In this document: one piece after another, positions 37,060 through 45,597 of the stretch
Numbering within the stretch: the stretch's first letter is position 1
How the letters are laid out: the number at the start of each line of letters is the position of its first letter
Origin: Akkermansia muciniphila
GTDB taxonomy: Bacteria; Verrucomicrobiota; Verrucomicrobiia; Opitutales; UBA953
Assembly: GCA_943331445.1 (NCBI GenBank)
Contig: CALQLO010000008.1
Coordinates: 26,623 to 90,622, forward strand
Length of the DNA: 64,000 nt
Reading direction: 5' to 3'
The notes under the pieces: generated by a model
The model's input: only the letters and a program-made list of their open reading frames with translations
What the model was told of the DNA's origin: nothing
Databases searched by the model: none
Program-made: the position numbers and the translations under genes

Positions 37060-38022
37060 TTAGGCGAAGTGACTGAAGCCGCGCGCTTTTAGCGGCTGAC
37101 CGTCTGCGAGGTCGCGGGCGAGCCCGGTGCCGCTTTCAACCACACCAATGCGGGTCAGTAGGGTCTTTGGGAATGCTTTGCGGAAGTTGGCCTCAATGAG
37201 GTCAGCCCGTTCGGCGCTCACACTGAAAAGTAACTCGTAGTCTTCACCGTCTTGCAGGGCGTGTTCGAGCGCGGGCTTTCCGTCGGATTTGGCAAGGGCC
37301 GTCGCCGCCTCGGCGACCGGCAGGCCAGCGACGTTAATCCGTCCGTCAAACTTCGTTCCGAGCAAGCCGGGCAGGTCTTTGGCGAGGCCGTCCGAAAGGT
37401 CGGAGCAAGCGGTGACTTCACCGTGTCCGCAGAGCCATTCGCCCTCGGCAAGGCGCGGGGAGAAATCGAGATGCTTACCGTAGAGCGAACCGCCAAGCTG
37501 TCCGGTGACAAAGAGCACATCCCCTGCGCGGCACATCTTACGCGTCAGTACGCGGTGGGCGAAGCCTTGCACGGCGAGCGTGCCGATAAAGGAGCCGGGG
37601 TTGCCCCGACAAATGTCGCCTCCGACAATGCGGAGGCCCGCTTTAGCCGCGGCGCGTCCAGCGCCGTGGGCGAAATCTTCAATCCAGGTGGCGTCGACAT
37701 CCGGTCCTAGGACGAGCGAGAGTAAGGCGTCGGACGGCGTGGCCCCCGCGGCCGCAAGATCACTGAGATTACGGTTCACTAACTTCGTGCCCGCGCGGAT
37801 GCCATCGCAGGCCGCGTCGAAATGACGCCCAAGAATCACCGAGTCGATGGTGCTAGCGCGGAAAGCGCGGCCACCCGTGACGGGGAGGTGGGCACAATCG
37901 CCGCCTGGGCCTTCGGGAAAGGGTGGGGCGGCTTCGGCAAGCGCGAGTACCACACGGCGGATGATTTCCTCCTCGGCCAACTTGGCGACCGATCGGTCCG
38001 CGAGAGTGGTGAGGGCGCCCAT
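37060..38022 (-). CDS. thiL: thiamine-monophosphate kinase-like protein
   Basis: A 320-residue member of the ThiL/PurM-like ATP-binding fold. Motifs: GPGGDCAHL near 38-46 (GIGDD-AA equivalent), TKLVNRNLSDLAAAGATP near 80-97, GGDICRGN near 137 and CSDLSDGLAKDLPGL near 205. ThiL phosphorylates thiamine monophosphate to the diphosphate cofactor. No other thiamine gene or TPP riboswitch is near, so the context does not confirm the role. It is the last gene of pyrB-pyrC'-CPBP-thiL, 4 bp after the protease gene. Confidence 0.85.
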   Translation of the reverse strand: MGALTTLADRSVAKLAEEEIIRRVVLALAEAAPPFPEGPGGDCAHLPVTGGRAFRASTIDSVILGRHFDAACDGIRAGTKLVNRNLSDLAAAGATPSDALLSLVLGPDVDATWIEDFAHGAGRAAAKAGLRIVGGDICRGNPGSFIGTLAVQGFAHRVLTRKMCRAGDVLFVTGQLGGSLYGKHLDFSPRLAEGEWLCGHGEVTACSDLSDGLAKDLPGLLGTKFDGRINVAGLPVAEAATALAKSDGKPALEHALQDGEDYELLFSVSAERADLIEANFRKAFPKTLLTRIGVVESGTGLARDLADGQPLKARGFSHFA

Positions 38023-38026
38023 GGCC

Positions 38027-38965
38027 TCAGAGGTTGGAGGCGTTCGGGGCGAGTTTCAACCAGACTAAGTTCCAAAGATTGAACGACGCGTGGGCGCCCA
38101 TGCAGACCAGCAGGCCGTAGCGATCGCGGACTAGGCACATAAAGGCGCCGAAGGCAAAGAGGGGGATAGCGGCGGAGGCGCTCTGGTGGGCCGCGCTGAA
38201 GACGACCCCAGTCAGAATCACGGCAATCCAGCGAGCGGTCGGCGTCGGAGCGATTCCGCTCACGAGTCGCCGCAGGCCCGGGTAGAGCATGCCGCGGAAG
38301 GCGAGTTCCTCCATGATCGGGGCGCCGACGGCTACCGCCAAGGTGATGGTCGCGAAGCGCCAAGTGCCGACATCCGTCTTGAGCACGGAATTGACGATAT
38401 CCTGCGGCTCGTCGGCCGGAGGTTGGCCCGCCCAGCCATGCAGGAAGAGCTGTTCCCACACGGCATGGACGCCCTTCCAGAGAAGCGCGCAGCCTACTCC
38501 GAGGGCGAGGATACACAGGAAGACCAGTAAAAGCTGCGGCAGGGAGAATGATTTGAGTGCCCGGGTGAAGTCGCTGTCGCTGGGTTCTGCCGATAGGTCA
38601 GTCGAGGCCAGGTGTAGCGTCCCCCGATTGAATACCCCGACGGTGATGAGTGCGCCCGCCGCGGTGAGTTGTCCGACAAAAGCTGCGACGAAGATATATG
38701 CTTGGGAGATACCGAAGGTGGTGGAAAGAGCTCCTGCGACGAGTTGCAACGTGAGCGGGAAGATCACTGCGAAAGCAATCAGGGCCGCACCAAGGCTAAT
38801 GCCGGCATCAATCGTTGAGCTATTCCTAGGAGCCGCGGTATCCGGCATCTGGCGCCAGCACTTTAGGGCGAAGATACCTCCGAATCCTAAGCTGAAGTTG
38901 GCGATGATGCAGGCCCAGTCCCACGGACCGAAGTCCTTGAAAGTCTGGGCGAGCTCGGAAGGCAT
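38027..38965 (-). CDS. CPBP-family intramembrane metalloprotease
   Basis: A 312-residue multi-pass membrane protein with about eight hydrophobic segments. The three CPBP (Abi/CAAX-like) motifs are in the last third: EELAFRGMLYPGL with the paired Glu and Arg, VFSAAHQS (FxxxH) and HASFNLWN (HxxxN). These supply the active-site acid and metal ligands of type II CAAX-prenyl-protease-like enzymes. Members process or protect membrane proteins; no target is suggested here. It lies between pyrC' and thiL with 3-4 bp gaps, so it is expressed with pyrimidine genes for no obvious reason. Confidence 0.87.
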   Translation of the reverse strand: MPSELAQTFKDFGPWDWACIIANFSLGFGGIFALKCWRQMPDTAAPRNSSTIDAGISLGAALIAFAVIFPLTLQLVAGALSTTFGISQAYIFVAAFVGQLTAAGALITVGVFNRGTLHLASTDLSAEPSDSDFTRALKSFSLPQLLLVFLCILALGVGCALLWKGVHAVWEQLFLHGWAGQPPADEPQDIVNSVLKTDVGTWRFATITLAVAVGAPIMEELAFRGMLYPGLRRLVSGIAPTPTARWIAVILTGVVFSAAHQSASAAIPLFAFGAFMCLVRDRYGLLVCMGAHASFNLWNLVWLKLAPNASNL

Positions 38966-38968
38966 CGC

Positions 38969-40264
38969 TTAGGCGCCGTGAACTTGGCGGGCACCAACGA
39001 ACGTCGCTTGGACTCGGCCCGTGAGGGCGTGGCCGATCAGCGGATTATTCCCTGACTTCGAATGGAGATCCTTGGCGCGAGGCTTCCAGGTGGCCTTCGG
39101 GTCGAGTAGTACTAGGTCGGCGGCGGCGCCGGCGCGGAGCGTACCAGCGGCGAGCCCGAGCACCTTGGCGGGACCGCAGGTGAGGCGGGCGAGGAGTAAT
39201 GCGAGGTCGGCATGTCCGCCGGCGACGACGGCCGTGTGGGCGGCGGCAAAGGCGGTTTCGAGCGTCGCCGCGCCGAACGGGGCGAGGTCGAACTCACAAT
39301 CTTTCTCGGTGGCCGTGCACGGTGAGTGGTCGGAGCAGATGGCGTCGATGGTGCCATCGATGAGTGCAGTGATCAGGGCGAGTCGGTCCGCTTCTTCGCG
39401 GAGGGGCGGATTCGTCTTTAGGCTGGTCGGATAATTGGCCAGGGAGGCATCGGTCAGTAAGAGGTGCAGCGCGGACACTTCTGAAGTGACGGAGAGTTTC
39501 TTGGCCTTGGCGCGACGGACGATTTCCGCCGAGCCGCCAGACGAGAGGTGCTGGAGGTGGATGCGTGCCTTGGTGAGTTCGGCGAGGAGGCAATCGCTGG
39601 AGGCCACGATTTCTTCGGCGGCCCGTGGCCAGCCGCGCACCCCGAGGCGAAGGGACCAGGCACCTTCGTGCATCTGGGCGCCTTCGGTCATGCTGCTGTC
39701 CTGACAGTGATCAAGGACGACGAGGTCAAACATCGCGGCGTACTCGAGTGCGCGGCGCATGATCTCATTATTCTGCACGCCCGAGGTGGTGTCAGTGACG
39801 GCGACCACGCCGGCCTTCTTCATTGAGCCGAGCGGGGCGAGGGCCTTGCCTTCGTGTCCTTTGGTGAGGGTTCCCGTGGGCAGGACGCGCACTGAGGCTT
39901 CGCGGGAGCAAATCTCGCGGAGGAGTTGGAGGGTGCCGACGTTATCCGCAGCGGGGAGCGAATCGGGCATCGTCACCAAGGTGGTGAAGCCACCCGCCGC
40001 CGCGGCGCGGGTGCCGGTGCGGACGGTTTCGCGTGCAGAGCGGCCGGGCTCACCGAGGCGGCAGTTGAGGTCGACGAAGCCCGGGGCGACGACGAGTCCT
40101 TGGCCATCGATGATGCGGGCCTTGGCTTGATCAGCGGCGGAGAGTTGGTCGACGATCACGCCATCCAGGGCGTAGATGTCGCCTTTGGCTTCATCGCGTT
40201 TGGCCGAAGGGTCGATCACGCGGGCGCCGCGGATCCAGAGGGGAGAATGATCGGCTGGGTTCAT
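38969..40264 (-). CDS. pyrC': dihydroorotase-like protein lacking the HxH metal motif (PyrC'-type)
   Basis: A 431-residue type I dihydroorotase-family protein. The usual VDxHxHxREPG is here VDLNCRLGEPG: residues 67 and 69, which should be histidines binding zinc, are Asn and Arg. Later sites survive in part (LDHCQD, HLQHLSS, CSDHSPC), but the last has SPC where active enzymes have APH. The enzyme is therefore probably inactive. In Pseudomonas a similar inactive PyrC' is encoded overlapping pyrB and is needed to assemble aspartate carbamoyltransferase. Here too the genes overlap by four bases (ATGA). A separate active dihydroorotase should exist elsewhere. Confidence 0.88.
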   Translation of the reverse strand: MNPADHSPLWIRGARVIDPSAKRDEAKGDIYALDGVIVDQLSAADQAKARIIDGQGLVVAPGFVDLNCRLGEPGRSARETVRTGTRAAAAGGFTTLVTMPDSLPAADNVGTLQLLREICSREASVRVLPTGTLTKGHEGKALAPLGSMKKAGVVAVTDTTSGVQNNEIMRRALEYAAMFDLVVLDHCQDSSMTEGAQMHEGAWSLRLGVRGWPRAAEEIVASSDCLLAELTKARIHLQHLSSGGSAEIVRRAKAKKLSVTSEVSALHLLLTDASLANYPTSLKTNPPLREEADRLALITALIDGTIDAICSDHSPCTATEKDCEFDLAPFGAATLETAFAAAHTAVVAGGHADLALLLARLTCGPAKVLGLAAGTLRAGAAADLVLLDPKATWKPRAKDLHSKSGNNPLIGHALTGRVQATFVGARQVHGA

Positions 40265-41202
40265 CGGGCGATGGCTCCGGTGCAGAGGTTGAGAACGGCC
40301 ATCCGGACGGCCACGCCGTTACGCACCTGTTCGAGAATCACCGAGCGGGGTCCGTCGGCGACTTCGCTTTCGACTTCGACGCCGCGGTTAATCGGGCCGG
40401 GGTGCATCACGATGGCCTCGGGTTTGAGCCAGGCCGCGCGTTCGGCGTTGAGGCCGAACTGCGAGGTATATTCGCCGAGCGAAGGGAAGTGGGTGGTCGT
40501 CTGGCGCTCGTGCTGGATGCGTAGGAGCATCACTGCATCGCAGTCCTGCAGGGCTTCCTTTAGGTCATGCACGATGCGGACTTGTGGGAAGGCTTCTTTG
40601 AGTGAGGCGGGGACAAGCGTGGCGGGGCCGGCGAGGGTGACTTCCGCGCCGAGCTTCGAGAGACAGAGGATATTGGAGCGGGCGACGCGGCTGAAGAGGA
40701 TGTCGCCGAGGATGGTGACCTTCAACCCTTGCACCTTGCCGAAGCGCTGGCGGAGCGTGAAGGCATCGAGCAGCGCCTGCGTCGGGTGTTCATGGGCGCC
40801 GTCGCCGGCGTTGATGACCGAGATATCGAGGACTGAACCCAGGTAGCGGGCCGAGCCGGCGGAGGAGTGGCGCATCACGATGGCGTCGACGCCCATCGCA
40901 CGGATGTTCATCGCCGTGTCGCGGAGCGTCTCGCCTTTGACCAGCGAGGAGGCCGTCGTGTTGATCGAGACCACTTCGGCACCGAGTTTCTTGGCCGAGA
41001 TTTCGAAGGCCGTGCGCGTACGCGTGCTCGGTTCGAGGAAAAGGTTTACGACCGTGCGGCCCTTCATCAGGTCGAGGCCCTTGCCCGGCGCGAGCGCGGG
41101 CAGGAACTGGTCGGCCTGGGTGAAGAGGAATTCGATCTCGGCTCGGGATAGCTCCTCGATGCCGGTGAGGTCTTTTTTCGTCCAGGATGCTTGTTGGGCC
41201 AT
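40261..41202 (-). CDS. pyrB: aspartate carbamoyltransferase catalytic subunit
   Basis: A 313-residue ATCase, starting at the ATG ending 41202 (MAQQASWTKKDLTGIEELS). The carbamoyl-phosphate loop FLEPSTRTRTAFE (about 52-64) and the HPTQALLDAFTL segment (about 136-147) are intact, as is HPGPINRGVE near 270. It condenses carbamoyl phosphate with aspartate, the first committed step of pyrimidine synthesis. No pyrI regulatory chain is adjacent. Its stop overlaps the pyrC' start, the arrangement expected for a class A ATCase built with a dihydroorotase-like partner. Confidence 0.95.
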   Translation of the reverse strand: MAQQASWTKKDLTGIEELSRAEIEFLFTQADQFLPALAPGKGLDLMKGRTVVNLFLEPSTRTRTAFEISAKKLGAEVVSINTTASSLVKGETLRDTAMNIRAMGVDAIVMRHSSAGSARYLGSVLDISVINAGDGAHEHPTQALLDAFTLRQRFGKVQGLKVTILGDILFSRVARSNILCLSKLGAEVTLAGPATLVPASLKEAFPQVRIVHDLKEALQDCDAVMLLRIQHERQTTTHFPSLGEYTSQFGLNAERAAWLKPEAIVMHPGPINRGVEVESEVADGPRSVILEQVRNGVAVRMAVLNLCTGAIAR

Positions 41203-41290
41203 GCGGTTGTTTCCGTTGGCCCCAACGAAGGTTAGGACCATTGGGAAAGTGGGGAGGGAAGGCCCTTGGTCAAGGGATTAGAGAAAAAGG

Positions 41291-41369
41291 GGGCACGTGG
41301 GCATGGGGACACGTGGACAAGGGGGGCCGAGGGCCCCGTGGAAGCGAGGGTCCACGTACCGACGTGCCC
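41291..41369. repeat. inverted 8-nt unit arrays between pyrB and trpA
   Basis: The left array at 41291-41322 is four 8-nt units (GGGCACGT, GGGCATGG, GGACACGT, GGACAAGG). Opposite-strand units (GGGCACGT, CGGTACGT, then GGACCC) occupy 41348-41369, 6 bp from the trpA stop. The left edge stands 89 bp from the pyrB start. The short middle contains GGGGCC/GGCCCC. No gene lies in this gap. Confidence 0.8.
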
Positions 41370-41375
41370 CAAGCT

Positions 41376-42167
41376 TTATTTAGCGAGCAGTTCGCGGACC
41401 TTGGCCCCGATGGCGGCGGCGGCTTCGCCCTTCTTGTCCTTGTGGGCGGCTACCACGTTCACGAGGGCGCTACCGACGACCACGCCGTCCGCGACCTTGG
41501 CGATGGCTTGGACATGGGCGGCGGTGGAGACGCCGAAGCCCACGCAGATGGGCAGGGCGGTGTGCTTACGGATCTCCGCCACGGCAGAAGTCAGGTTGGT
41601 GGCCAGTTCGGAGCGCTCTCCGGTGACGCCTTCACGGGACACGTAGTAGATGAAGCCGGTGGCGTGCTTGGCGATGAGGCCGATACGGGCCGAGGGCGTG
41701 GTCGGGGCCACGATAAAGATATTGGCGAGGCCGTGCAGCTTGCTGGCGGCGATGAGATCACCGGCCTCTTCTGGTGGGCAATCCAGGACCAGCAGGCCAT
41801 CGCAATCGGCTTCGCGGACTTTGCGGCAGTAGTTCTCGACGCCAAACGAGAAGAGTAGGTTGTAATAACAATAGAGCACCATCGGCTTGTCGGTCCCGGC
41901 GCGCACGGCACGCAGGATGTCGAGCAAGCCATCGTAGGTCATGCCGCCTTCAAGGGCACGCTGGGAGGCGAGTTGGTTCGTCAGGCCGTCGGCGAGCGGA
42001 TCGGAAAAGGGCACGCCGACTTCAAGAATATCGGCACCATTCTGGGCGAGGGAGAGCAGGATGGCCTTAGAGGTGGCGACGTCGGGGTCGCCAGCGCAGA
42101 CGTAGCTAACGAAGGCCGGGCGGCTTTCGGCTTTGCAGCGGGCGAAGGTCTGGGCGAGGCGATCCAT
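41376..42167 (-). CDS. trpA: tryptophan synthase alpha subunit
   Basis: A 263-residue TIM-barrel protein starting at MDRLAQTFARCKAES (ATG ending 42167). The catalytic Glu and Asp are in ADILEVGVPFSDPLADG (about 43-60), and the phosphate-binding GFGVSTAAHV lies near 212. It cleaves indole-3-glycerol phosphate and passes indole to TrpB. The usual GPTIQ after the catalytic Asp reads GLTNQ here. No other trp gene is in the window, so trpA is detached from trpB, which is uncommon though known. Confidence 0.94.
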   Translation of the reverse strand: MDRLAQTFARCKAESRPAFVSYVCAGDPDVATSKAILLSLAQNGADILEVGVPFSDPLADGLTNQLASQRALEGGMTYDGLLDILRAVRAGTDKPMVLYCYYNLLFSFGVENYCRKVREADCDGLLVLDCPPEEAGDLIAASKLHGLANIFIVAPTTPSARIGLIAKHATGFIYYVSREGVTGERSELATNLTSAVAEIRKHTALPICVGFGVSTAAHVQAIAKVADGVVVGSALVNVVAAHKDKKGEAAAAIGAKVRELLAK

Positions 42168-42269
42168 CGACTTCAAGCAAGCGGGGTTCGGGCCGAAGGG
42201 CAAGGCGAAGTCGGCCTTCGGCGTCAACTTGCCCTTGGCGATGCGGTCACTGGGCCGCATGATGCGGCC

Positions 42270-42617
42270 ATGAACCTGCAACTCATCATCAAGTTTGTGC
42301 TCTCCGCCGCCGTCATCACAGGTGCTTCCGAACTCGCCAAGCGTAACGTCTCGCTCGGGGCGCTCCTGTGCGCGTTGCCGCTCACCAGCCTGCTGGTCAT
42401 GATTTGGACCTATGTGGATACCGGCGACCAGGCCAAGGTCGTCGCACTCAATTGGTCGATCCTCGCCTACACCATTCCCTCCTTTGTGCTCTTCCTGGCG
42501 TTCCCTTATCTCCTTAAGGCTGGGCTGAACTTCTGGCTTTCGCTCGCGATCGCCTGTGTCGTCACGGCTGCCGTCTATAAACTCTGCCAGCCCCTCCTCG
42601 ATAAGGCCGGTGCCTAA
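42270..42617 (+). CDS. small membrane protein, DUF3147-like
   Basis: A 115-residue protein with four hydrophobic segments (about 4-20, 29-48, 58-78 and 84-105) and the motif SELAKRNVSLGALLCALPLTSLL typical in outline of DUF3147 membrane proteins, of unknown function. It is divergent from trpA with 102 bp between starts, and ends 49 bp before tRNA-Leu. Confidence 0.75.
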   Translation: MNLQLIIKFVLSAAVITGASELAKRNVSLGALLCALPLTSLLVMIWTYVDTGDQAKVVALNWSILAYTIPSFVLFLAFPYLLKAGLNFWLSLAIACVVTAAVYKLCQPLLDKAGA

Positions 42618-42666
42618 GTTTCCCGGGTTGCCAACCGGGTCCTCACTGGCAAATTGGTCGCCGTCG

Positions 42667-42747
42667 GCCCAAGTGGTGGAATGGTATACACATCAGACTT
42701 AAAATCTGCCGCCGAAAGGCTTACCGGTTCGAGTCCGGTCTTGGGCA
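42667..42747 (+). tRNA. tRNA-Leu (anticodon TAA)
   Basis: An 81-nt tRNA with acceptor GCCCAAG / CTTGGGC, anticodon loop CTTAAAA, a variable arm with GCC-GAAA-GGC and T arm ACCGG-TTCGAGT-CCGGT. The discriminator is A and the following bases are CGA, so CCA is not encoded, unlike the three other tRNAs in the window. Confidence 0.94.
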
Positions 42748-42766
42748 CGACACTCTTTAAAACGAA

Positions 42767-42896
42767 ACAGGCCGCACGGGTGGTGCGGCCTGTCTTCCCG
42801 TTTTCCGGGACAAATAAGTCCAGAGTCCTAGCTACGGGACTCTGGGGTCGGGTACGGAGAGTTTGAATTCTGATTCCGTTAGTCGCCCTCGCGACT
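42767..42896. terminator. hairpin series downstream of tRNA-Leu
   Basis: Four perfect stem-loops follow each other: 42767-42793 (11 bp, loop GGGTG), 42796-42810 (5 bp), 42820-42845 (9 bp) and 42881-42896 (AGTCGC / GCGACT). The first is followed by CTTCCCGTTTT and probably ends the tRNA transcript. The others are unexplained. No protein gene is visible in 42748-43056. Confidence 0.6.
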
Positions 42897-43009
42897 GATG
42901 CGTCCTTTATAAGGGAGGCTCTTACCTGAGTGAAATTGACTGAGGGTGTTGTGCTTGGCTCCAGAGGGGTTGTCAACGGATTCCTCGAAAATGCTCGAGA
43001 ATGGGACCA

Positions 43010-43051
43010 GAAGGCCGAATGAAGCCCTTATTTGGCCTTAAATCGGCCTTC
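43010..43051 (-). terminator. candidate terminator of the queuosine precursor transporter gene
   Basis: GAAGGCCGA / TCGGCCTTC form a 9-bp stem with a 24-nt loop, 5 bp past the yhhQ stop. No strong T-run follows, so strength is uncertain. A second small stem, CCCTTA / TAAGGG (43054-43070), includes the stop codon itself. Confidence 0.5.
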
Positions 43052-43056
43052 TTCCC

Positions 43057-43761
43057 TTAGCGTTTAAGGGAGAAGGGGGTGAAGTTGGTCTCGGTATCAA
43101 AGGTGTCGACGCCTTCGGCCTGCTTCAATTTGGCGCAGGCCCAATAGGTGAACGGGGTCATGAGCACTTCGACGAGCACTTTGAAGGTCCAGTTCGCGAG
43201 CATGACGGCAATCAGCGTCGAACTCGTCCACAGGCCGGCGAAGGCCAAGGGGTAGAAGATGAGGCTGTCGACACCCTGACCGACGACGGTCGAACTGATG
43301 AAGCGTAACCAGAGGTGCCGGCCCTGGGTGCGGACCTTTAGTTTGGCGAGGACGTAGGAGTTGAGGAAGTCGCCCACGCAGAACGCGATGATCGAGCCGA
43401 TGGCGATGCGCCAGCCGCCGCCAAAGCAGAGCACGAGTGCGGGTTGGAGTTGGGCGCTAAACGGTTCACGCGGGCTGACGGGCATCGAGAGCACGACCCA
43501 GGTCATGAGCGTCGCGAAAATCATCGCACCAAAGCCAGCCCAGATCACGCGGCGGGCCATCGCATAGCCATAGACTTCGGTCAGGATATCACCGAAGAGA
43601 TACGAGAGCGGAAAGAAAATATTACCTGCCCCGAAATCGGTCGGCCCCAAGAAGGGGAAATTCACCTGGACCACCTTCGCCGGCCCGATGAGGTTCGAGC
43701 AGAGTAGCACGGCGACGAACGCGCCGAGGATTAAATCGTAGTAGCGGAAGCTGCGCGGCAT
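43057..43761 (-). CDS. yhhQ: queuosine precursor transporter (YhhQ/DUF165 family)
   Basis: A 234-residue membrane protein with six or seven helices. The family pattern is clear: a start NLIGPAKVVQ, then FPLSYLFGDILTEVYGY (about 50-67), FCVGDFLNSYVLAKLKVRT (about 135-153) and STVVGQGVDSLIFYPLAF. These proteins import queuine or preQ0/preQ1 for tRNA modification. I looked for a preQ1 riboswitch in the 53-bp upstream gap and found none convincing. Confidence 0.92.
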   Translation of the reverse strand: MPRSFRYYDLILGAFVAVLLCSNLIGPAKVVQVNFPFLGPTDFGAGNIFFPLSYLFGDILTEVYGYAMARRVIWAGFGAMIFATLMTWVVLSMPVSPREPFSAQLQPALVLCFGGGWRIAIGSIIAFCVGDFLNSYVLAKLKVRTQGRHLWLRFISSTVVGQGVDSLIFYPLAFAGLWTSSTLIAVMLANWTFKVLVEVLMTPFTYWACAKLKQAEGVDTFDTETNFTPFSLKR

Positions 43762-43814
43762 CGACGCTTAGGGTGGAGGGATTAATCTCTTTTGCCAGCG
43801 GTCGTGGCGGAAAA

Positions 43815-44957
43815 TTAGCGGCCGAGGGCGGCCTTGAGGAAGGGCTCGAAGATATCGGCCTGGCGATAGAAGCCGAGGTCGCTGGCGTGCGAGCCGTCCG
43901 TGGCACCGTCGTTGTCATCGCCGTAAAGGTGGTCGCCGGGCACATAGGAGAGGCCTTTGACGCCGTCTTTTACGAGCTGCTCATAGGCTGCCTTGAGGGC
44001 GGCGTGGTTATCGTCGTGGAATTTCCGGCGGGCGGCGACGAGCCAGGTGTCGGTGTTGCGGCGGTCCTCGACAAGGATGATCGGGGTGTCTGGACGGGCG
44101 GCGCGGAGCTGCTTCACGAGCGGACCGCATTTTTCGGTGACGTCTTTCGGACCCATGTTCGGGAGGCAGTCGATGACGTAGATGGAGGCGTCAATGCGGG
44201 TGAGGAAATCGCCGACGGCTTGGTCCATGCGGCCGTTGCCAGAGAAGCCGAGGTTAACGACGGGGGTATCGAAGCGTCGGCCGAGAATCGCGGTGTGCAC
44301 CATGCCTGGGCGGCTGGCGCAGGCGCCGTGCGTGATGGAGGTGCCGTAGAAGACGATGGGCTTGGCGCGCGGCTTGAGGCCTTCGAACTTTTTTCCTTCG
44401 GGTACGCCGATGCTCAGGAATTCGACGCCGTTATAGAGCGGCAAGTAGACCGCGTATTCACGTTCACCTGCATCCAGTCCCTCGGCGATGCGCACCTTCA
44501 TTTCCTGTGCGGTCGGGCGGACGACCTGGACCCAGCGCCATTTACCATCTTTATCGCGGGCATAGAGATCAAGCCCGCTGACACCCGTCGCGGGCATGTG
44601 CGGCATGCTGAGCGCTGCTTTGGTCACTTTGTAGTGGGCGTAGATGGTCGTGGCATCCGAGCGGAAGCGGAACATCTGGCCGGCACTATCGCGGCTGAGG
44701 CCCCAGACGGCGGGCGTGACCTTGCCGTCCGCCTCAGACGGCAGGCGGTCGAAATAACTTTTCCGCTCGGCGTCGGGGAAGGCGCGACCTTCGAGGTCCC
44801 ATTGGCGAACATCGTTCCAGGTGATTTTTTCGTCGGCCCGAACGGCGGCGCGATCCGCGGCCTTGGGGGCGGCTTTCGCGGCCGGGGCTTTGGTTTGTTG
44901 GGCGTGGGCGAGGCCAGTGGCCAAGAGGCAGCCAAGGAGGAGGGAGCTTAGTTTCAT
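43815..44957 (-). CDS. secreted SGNH hydrolase with N-terminal beta domain
   Basis: A 380-residue exported protein starting at MKLSSLLLGCLLATGLAHAQ (ATG ending 44957). After an Ala-rich linker comes a beta-rich N-terminal domain (about 45-190), then an SGNH hydrolase domain with FYGTSITHGACASRPG (catalytic Ser near 207), NLGFSGNGRMD (Gly/Asn block) and a C-terminal DGSHASDLGFY supplying Asp and His. The two-domain build resembles carbohydrate acetyl/acyl esterases of the SGNH_3 kind. It lies 10 bp after the coiled-coil protein gene and may share its transcript. Confidence 0.88.
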   Translation of the reverse strand: MKLSSLLLGCLLATGLAHAQQTKAPAAKAAPKAADRAAVRADEKITWNDVRQWDLEGRAFPDAERKSYFDRLPSEADGKVTPAVWGLSRDSAGQMFRFRSDATTIYAHYKVTKAALSMPHMPATGVSGLDLYARDKDGKWRWVQVVRPTAQEMKVRIAEGLDAGEREYAVYLPLYNGVEFLSIGVPEGKKFEGLKPRAKPIVFYGTSITHGACASRPGMVHTAILGRRFDTPVVNLGFSGNGRMDQAVGDFLTRIDASIYVIDCLPNMGPKDVTEKCGPLVKQLRAARPDTPIILVEDRRNTDTWLVAARRKFHDDNHAALKAAYEQLVKDGVKGLSYVPGDHLYGDDNDGATDGSHASDLGFYRQADIFEPFLKAALGR

Positions 44958-44967
44958 CGTGGAAAAT

Positions 44968-45594
44968 TCAGAGGGCTTGCCCGAGGGACATGGCCAGCGC
45001 TCGGAGGTTGGCGAAGGGCTTTTCGTGATCCGAAAGGGCTCGGGCGTATTCTTCGCGCGCCTTGTCGGCACGTTTCATCACGGCCTCGGCGGAGCCTTGG
45101 GTCTTGTCGAGAATCGACATCGAGCGGGCTTCCTGATCCTCGGCGCCCGTGAGTTGGGCGGTCTGATTGCGGATTTGGTCCTGCAGGAAATTAATCTCGC
45201 GAAGATCGATGGTCGTGCCGTTGCGGAGGAAGGTCATCTGCGCGCGGAGCGAGTCGATGCTGCGACGGAGACGATCGACGCGCGTGGTGTCGCGGTTGGC
45301 ATTGGCTTGGGCGGCGGCGATTTGTTTCTCGGCCTTGGCTTTGTCTTCGAGCGCCCGTTTATATTCGTCGAAGCACTGGCGGACGCGCGGGTAGTTGATG
45401 GTCGCCATCAGCCCGACCACGGTGTCCTTCGTCGTGTAAGGGAGTTGGTAGCGTCGATTGTCGATGCGCAGGATATATTTCTCACCCGGCTGATCGTAAA
45501 GTAGCGGCATCGTCTGCGGCTCCTGCGGGTCGGCGGCCCGCAGCAGCGGGGCTGCGAACAGCAGCAGCCAGAGCAGGGCGGGGTGGGCCTTCAT
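44968..45594 (-). CDS. periplasmic coiled-coil protein of unknown function
   Basis: A 208-residue exported protein (signal 1-20, LLWLLLFAAPLLRAAD). Residues 22-60 are beta-like (YILRIDNRRYQLPYTTKDTV); the rest is a charged helix/coiled coil with heptads from about 70 to 200. I know no family. It lies 3 bp downstream of the tetR stop and 10 bp upstream of the SGNH hydrolase gene, so it probably sits in the middle of a tetR-led minus-strand operon. Confidence 0.7.
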   Translation of the reverse strand: MKAHPALLWLLLFAAPLLRAADPQEPQTMPLLYDQPGEKYILRIDNRRYQLPYTTKDTVVGLMATINYPRVRQCFDEYKRALEDKAKAEKQIAAAQANANRDTTRVDRLRRSIDSLRAQMTFLRNGTTIDLREINFLQDQIRNQTAQLTGAEDQEARSMSILDKTQGSAEAVMKRADKAREEYARALSDHEKPFANLRALAMSLGQAL

Positions 45595-45597
45595 GGG

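Noticed and set aside
38966..38968. TPP riboswitch for the thiL-containing operon
   Set aside because: Gaps inside the operon are only a few bases and the region before pyrB is repeat sequence without TPP motifs.
42614..42976. 120-residue minus-strand open frame across tRNA-Leu
   Set aside because: It is antisense to a clear tRNA and hairpins; such frames are a common false prediction over tRNA-Leu genes.
43762..43814. preQ1 riboswitch before the queuosine precursor transporter
   Set aside because: The 53-bp gap has no recognisable preQ1 stem and A-rich tail.
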